From assembly GCF_000379465.1 (NCBI RefSeq), contig NZ_KB905396.1, positions 1 to 64,000 on the forward strand: 64,000 nucleotides of DNA. The letters are read 5' to 3'. Source of the stretch: Sciscionella marina DSM 45152. GTDB taxonomy: Bacteria > Actinomycetota > Actinomycetes > Mycobacteriales > Pseudonocardiaceae. Each line of letters starts with the position of its first letter. The first letter of the stretch is position 1. Below, in pieces: positions 61,304-64,000 of the stretch. The translations under genes and the position numbers were made by a program. The notes under the pieces were generated by a model. That model was not told the origin of the DNA. It searched no databases and saw only the letters and a list, made by a program, of their open reading frames with translations.

Positions 61304-61476
61304 TGCTTATCTCCTGACCATTCTTGGCCTGACAGATTTCCGACCTGAAAGGCTCGGTCTTTCCCTAGTCTCGGCGTTCCAGGTGGATGACCGGCAAATT
61401 CGCGGCCTCCGTGGCGTACATGGGTTTGGTACGCGAGGAGGCTGAACACAGCCGACCGCCACCTGGGGCGTCGAAG
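61304..61476 (-). other. Structured gap between rpsQ and rplN
   Basis: No gene. Nested complementary segments are visible: CCAGGTGG (61379-61386) with CCACCTGG about 80 nt later, and inside them GGCCTCC with GGAGGC and CGTAC with GTACG. This could be a terminator for the rpsQ transcript or a leader structure for rplN. Confidence 0.45.
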
Positions 61477-61758
61477 TTACTTGGCCTTCTCCAGGATGTT
61501 GACCAGCCGCCAGCGCTTCGTCTTCGACAGCGGACGGGTCTCCATCAGCAGGACCCGGTCGCCGACGCCGGCCGTCTCCTGCTCGTCGTGTGCCTTGACC
61601 TTCGTCGTGGACCGGACGACCTTGCCGTAAAGCGGGTGCTTCTTGCGGTCTTCCAGTTCGACGACGATGGTCTTCTGCATCTTGTCCGAGACCACGTAGC
61701 CCTCCCGCGTCTTGCGGTAGTTACGCGTGGCCTCCTCGGTCTTCGTCTGCTCGCTCAT
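61477..61758 (-). CDS. rpsQ: 30S ribosomal protein S17
   Basis: A 93-residue S17 ([40 protein letters not shown]). It overlaps rpmC by 4 nt and closes the S10-type unit here. Confidence 0.96.
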   Translation of the reverse strand: MSEQTKTEEATRNYRKTREGYVVSDKMQKTIVVELEDRKKHPLYGKVVRSTTKVKAHDEQETAGVGDRVLLMETRPLSKTKRWRLVNILEKAK

Positions 61759-61991
61759 GCGGCGCCCTCACCTTCGCCAGGGGTAATCGAGAGGCCGAGC
61801 TCCCGCTCACGCATCACGGTGTAGATGCGGGCGATGTCCTTGCGGACGATGCGCAGCCTGCGGTTGTTCTCGAGCTGACCGGTCGCCATCTGGAACCGGA
61901 GATTGAACAGCTCGGCCTTGGCCTCGCGAAGACGAAGCACCAGCTCTTCCGCGTTGAGCTCACGCAGTTCGGCCGCGGTAGTCGCTGCCAC
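61755..61991 (-). CDS. rpmC: 50S ribosomal protein L29
   Basis: A 78-residue L29 ([40 protein letters not shown]) at the peptide exit tunnel. It overlaps rplP by 1 nt. Confidence 0.96.
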   Translation of the reverse strand: MAATTAAELRELNAEELVLRLREAKAELFNLRFQMATGQLENNRRLRIVRKDIARIYTVMRERELGLSITPGEGEGAA

Positions 61992-62410
61992 TAGAACTCA
62001 CCACCTTCGCGACTCACGATGCGGCACTTCATCGGCAGCTTGTGCATGGCGCGACGAAGGGCCTCTTTGGCTTGTGCCTCATTCGGGAACGTCATCTCGA
62101 ACATCACGCGGCCCGGTTTGACGTTGGCCACCCAGTGCTCCGGCGAACCCTTACCGGAACCCATCCGGACCTCGGCGGGCTTCTTGGTCAGCGGACGGTC
62201 CGGGAAGATGTTGATCCACACCTTGCCGCCACGCTTGACGTGCCTGTTGATCGCGATACGCGCGGACTCGATCTGCCGGTTGGTGACGTAAGCGTGCTCG
62301 AGAGCCTGGATGCCGTAGTCACCGAAGCTGATCCGGGTGCCGCCCTTGGACATGCCACCGCGGTGCGGCCGGTGCTGCTTGCGGTGCTTAACCTTCCGTG
62401 GAATCAGCAT
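61991..62410 (-). CDS. rplP: 50S ribosomal protein L16
   Basis: A 139-residue L16 ([40 protein letters not shown]), near the A-site tRNA elbow. Five nt after rpsC. Confidence 0.97.
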   Translation of the reverse strand: MLIPRKVKHRKQHRPHRGGMSKGGTRISFGDYGIQALEHAYVTNRQIESARIAINRHVKRGGKVWINIFPDRPLTKKPAEVRMGSGKGSPEHWVANVKPGRVMFEMTFPNEAQAKEALRRAMHKLPMKCRIVSREGGEF

Positions 62411-62415
62411 GCTGC

Positions 62416-63246
62416 TTACGCCTCCGTGCTTTCGCTAGCCTGCGCGGGCGCCTCGCTCGCAGTGGCCTCGGCGGCAGCGGCCCTGCCGGCCTCGGTGGAG
62501 GTCGCCGTGGTCCCGGAGGCACCGGAACGACGGCCGCGACGCTGGTTGTCCCTGCGCTCACCGCCACGCGGACGGGCAGCGGCCTCGGCGTTCTCCTTCT
62601 CCCGCTTGGCCGCCAGCCCACCGATGAGCTCACCCTTGTACAGCCACACCTTCACGCCGATCCGGCCGAAGGTGGTGCGCGCCTCGAAGAAGCCGTAGTC
62701 GATGTCCGCACGCAGGGTGTGCAGCGGAACCTGCCCCTCGCGGTAGGACTCCGAGCGGGACATCTCCGCGCCGCCGAGACGGCCGCTGCACTGCACCTTG
62801 ATGCCCTTGATCTGCGAGGAACGCATCGAGGACTGCATCGCCTTGCGCATCGCGCGACGGAAGTTCACCCGGTTGGAGAGCTGCTCCGCGACGCTCTGCG
62901 CGACCAGCTGAGCCTCCGACTCGGGGTTCTTGACCTCGAGGATGTTCAGCTGGACCTGCTTGCCGGTCAGCTTCTCGAGCTGACTGCGCAGCCGGTCGGC
63001 CTCCGCGCCGCGGCGGCCGATCACGATGCCCGGGCGGGCGGTGTGGATGTCGATACGGACCCGCTCGCGGGTGCGCTCGATCTCGACCTTGGCGATCCCG
63101 GCCCGCTCCATGCCCTTGGAGAGCATGCGGCGGATCTTCACGTCCTCGCCCACGTATTCCGCGTACTGCTTGTCCGCGTACCACCGCGACTTCCAGTCGG
63201 TGGCGATACCCAGCCGGAAGCCGTGCGGGTTGATCTTCTGACCCAT
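62416..63246 (-). CDS. rpsC: 30S ribosomal protein S3
   Basis: A 276-residue S3 ([22 protein letters not shown] domain [20 protein letters not shown]). The Ala/Glu/Thr-rich tail of about 60 residues is an actinobacterial trait. It overlaps rplV by 1 nt. Confidence 0.97.
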   Translation of the reverse strand: MGQKINPHGFRLGIATDWKSRWYADKQYAEYVGEDVKIRRMLSKGMERAGIAKVEIERTRERVRIDIHTARPGIVIGRRGAEADRLRSQLEKLTGKQVQLNILEVKNPESEAQLVAQSVAEQLSNRVNFRRAMRKAMQSSMRSSQIKGIKVQCSGRLGGAEMSRSESYREGQVPLHTLRADIDYGFFEARTTFGRIGVKVWLYKGELIGGLAAKREKENAEAAARPRGGERRDNQRRGRRSGASGTTATSTEAGRAAAAEATASEAPAQASESTEA

Positions 63247-63644
63247 CAGCGGGTCCTTCCCTTCTTGCTTTCGGCCTTCTTGCGGGACTCAACCTCGATC
63301 GTGATGTGGCTGGTCCGCTTGCGGATCCGGTACGCACGCCCCTGGGCGCGGGGACGGAACCGCTTCAACGTCGGGCCTTCGTCCACGTACGCCGTGCAGA
63401 TCCACAGCGTCTCCGGGTCGAGGTCGAGGTTGTTCTCGGCATTGGCCATCGCACTGGCGAGCACCTTCGCTACCGGACCGCTGGCGGCCTGCGGCGCGAA
63501 CTGGAGCACGCTCAGGGCTTCATTGGCGTTGCGACCCTTGATGAGCTCGACGACGCGGCGCGCCTTCATCGGCGCGGTGCGCACGTAGCGAGCCCGCGCA
63601 ACGGCGCGTGGTGCTTCCTCCACGCTTGCTGCGGCTTTCGCCAT
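63246..63644 (-). CDS. rplV: 50S ribosomal protein L22
   Basis: A 132-residue L22 ([40 protein letters not shown]) lining the exit tunnel. ATG 63644 is chosen with GAGAAGGG upstream; the longer frame runs into rpsS. Confidence 0.97.
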   Translation of the reverse strand: MAKAAASVEEAPRAVARARYVRTAPMKARRVVELIKGRNANEALSVLQFAPQAASGPVAKVLASAMANAENNLDLDPETLWICTAYVDEGPTLKRFRPRAQGRAYRIRKRTSHITIEVESRKKAESKKGRTR

Positions 63645-63678
63645 CGCTTTAGAACCCTTCTCCTGTTCGAATCCGCGC

Positions 63679-63960
63679 CTAGCGGCGGCGCGATTTCCTG
63701 TCGTCCTTGACGTGGCCCTTGAAGGTCCGCGTCGGTGCGAACTCGCCGAGCTTGTGCCCGACCATCGCTTCGGTGACGAACACCGGAACATGCTTACGAC
63801 CGTCGTGCACCGCAAAGGTGTGACCGAGCATGTCCGGGATGATCGTGGAGCGACGGCTCCACGTCTTGATCACCGACTTGTCGTTGCCGTCGTTCGCCTT
63901 GTCCACCTTCTTGAGCAGGTGGTCGTCCACGAACGGACCTTTTTTCAGACTCCGTGGCAT
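63679..63960 (-). CDS. rpsS: 30S ribosomal protein S19
   Basis: A 93-residue S19 ([40 protein letters not shown]) of the 30S head. TAGGAGG precedes the start, 17 nt after rplB. Confidence 0.97.
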   Translation of the reverse strand: MPRSLKKGPFVDDHLLKKVDKANDGNDKSVIKTWSRRSTIIPDMLGHTFAVHDGRKHVPVFVTEAMVGHKLGEFAPTRTFKGHVKDDRKSRRR

Positions 63961-63977
63961 TAGTGGCTACCTCCTAC

Positions 63978-64000
63978 TCAGCGCTTCTTGCCGGTGCGGC
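63978..64000 (-). CDS. rplB: 50S ribosomal protein L2, C-terminal end only
   Basis: Only the last six codons and stop are inside the window, encoding RTGKKR, the typical L2 C-terminus. Its identity is further supported by the standard rplB-rpsS order. Confidence 0.8.

Overview
The window is high-GC DNA with many GTG starts, Shine-Dalgarno and leaderless genes mixed, a mycothiol-type DinB-fold protein, a complete ESX/type VII secretion locus and actinobacterial forms of the ribosomal operons. This points to an actinomycete, most likely of the Pseudonocardiales. The family level is an inference from protein style, because no 16S or other taxonomic marker is present.

Left part (1-12.7 kb): a MerR regulator cut by the window edge, an MFS exporter, a zinc alcohol/polyol dehydrogenase, glmS, two alpha/beta hydrolases, a three-gene ESX-substrate operon, then glmM-rpsI-rplM. 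Next (12.9-29.3 kb) is an ESX-4-like secretion locus. It holds two WXG100 proteins, an acidic-tailed small protein, an Hsp70-like/type VII-associated fusion protein, EccC, EccD, mycosin, two further WXG-type proteins, EccB, EccE and an unrecognised partner gene. The adjacency to rplM-rpsI-glmM-glmS matches the M. tuberculosis ESX-4 neighbourhood, but EccE and extra substrate operons are present. A short stretch of decayed genes (29.3-30.1 kb) and an SRPBCC/ArsR pair follow.

Middle (31-39.3 kb, + strand): secY-adk-map, then infA-rpmJ-rpsM-rpsK-rpsD-rpoA-rplQ-truA. Then comes a mixed metabolic block (39.3-56 kb): Uma2 protein, DinB-fold protein, a DUF2470 protein behind an iron (DtxR/IdeR-type) box, cydAB plus a fused cydDC and a GAF histidine kinase, a cupin regulator, a methyltransferase, pirin, a gluconate module (gntR-gntK-gntP), lgt and an MFS pseudogene. 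Right end (57-64 kb, - strand): the S10/spc ribosomal operon from rplB (partial) to rplO, closed by a textbook terminator. Together rplO at 57 kb and secY at 31 kb suggest an inversion that split the spc operon.

Four observations stand out. (1) Start-stop mini-ORF cassettes, tandem before eccC and single inside the eccB operon, overlap their neighbours by exactly 4 nt. (2) A family of four inverted-repeat elements begins at or next to TAG stop codons. (3) The ESX locus carries paralogous substrate/accessory proteins sharing short C-terminal motifs. (4) The ribosomal superoperon looks inverted, with decayed MFS genes close to both breakpoints. No tRNA, rRNA, CRISPR array, intact insertion sequence or phage gene was recognised.
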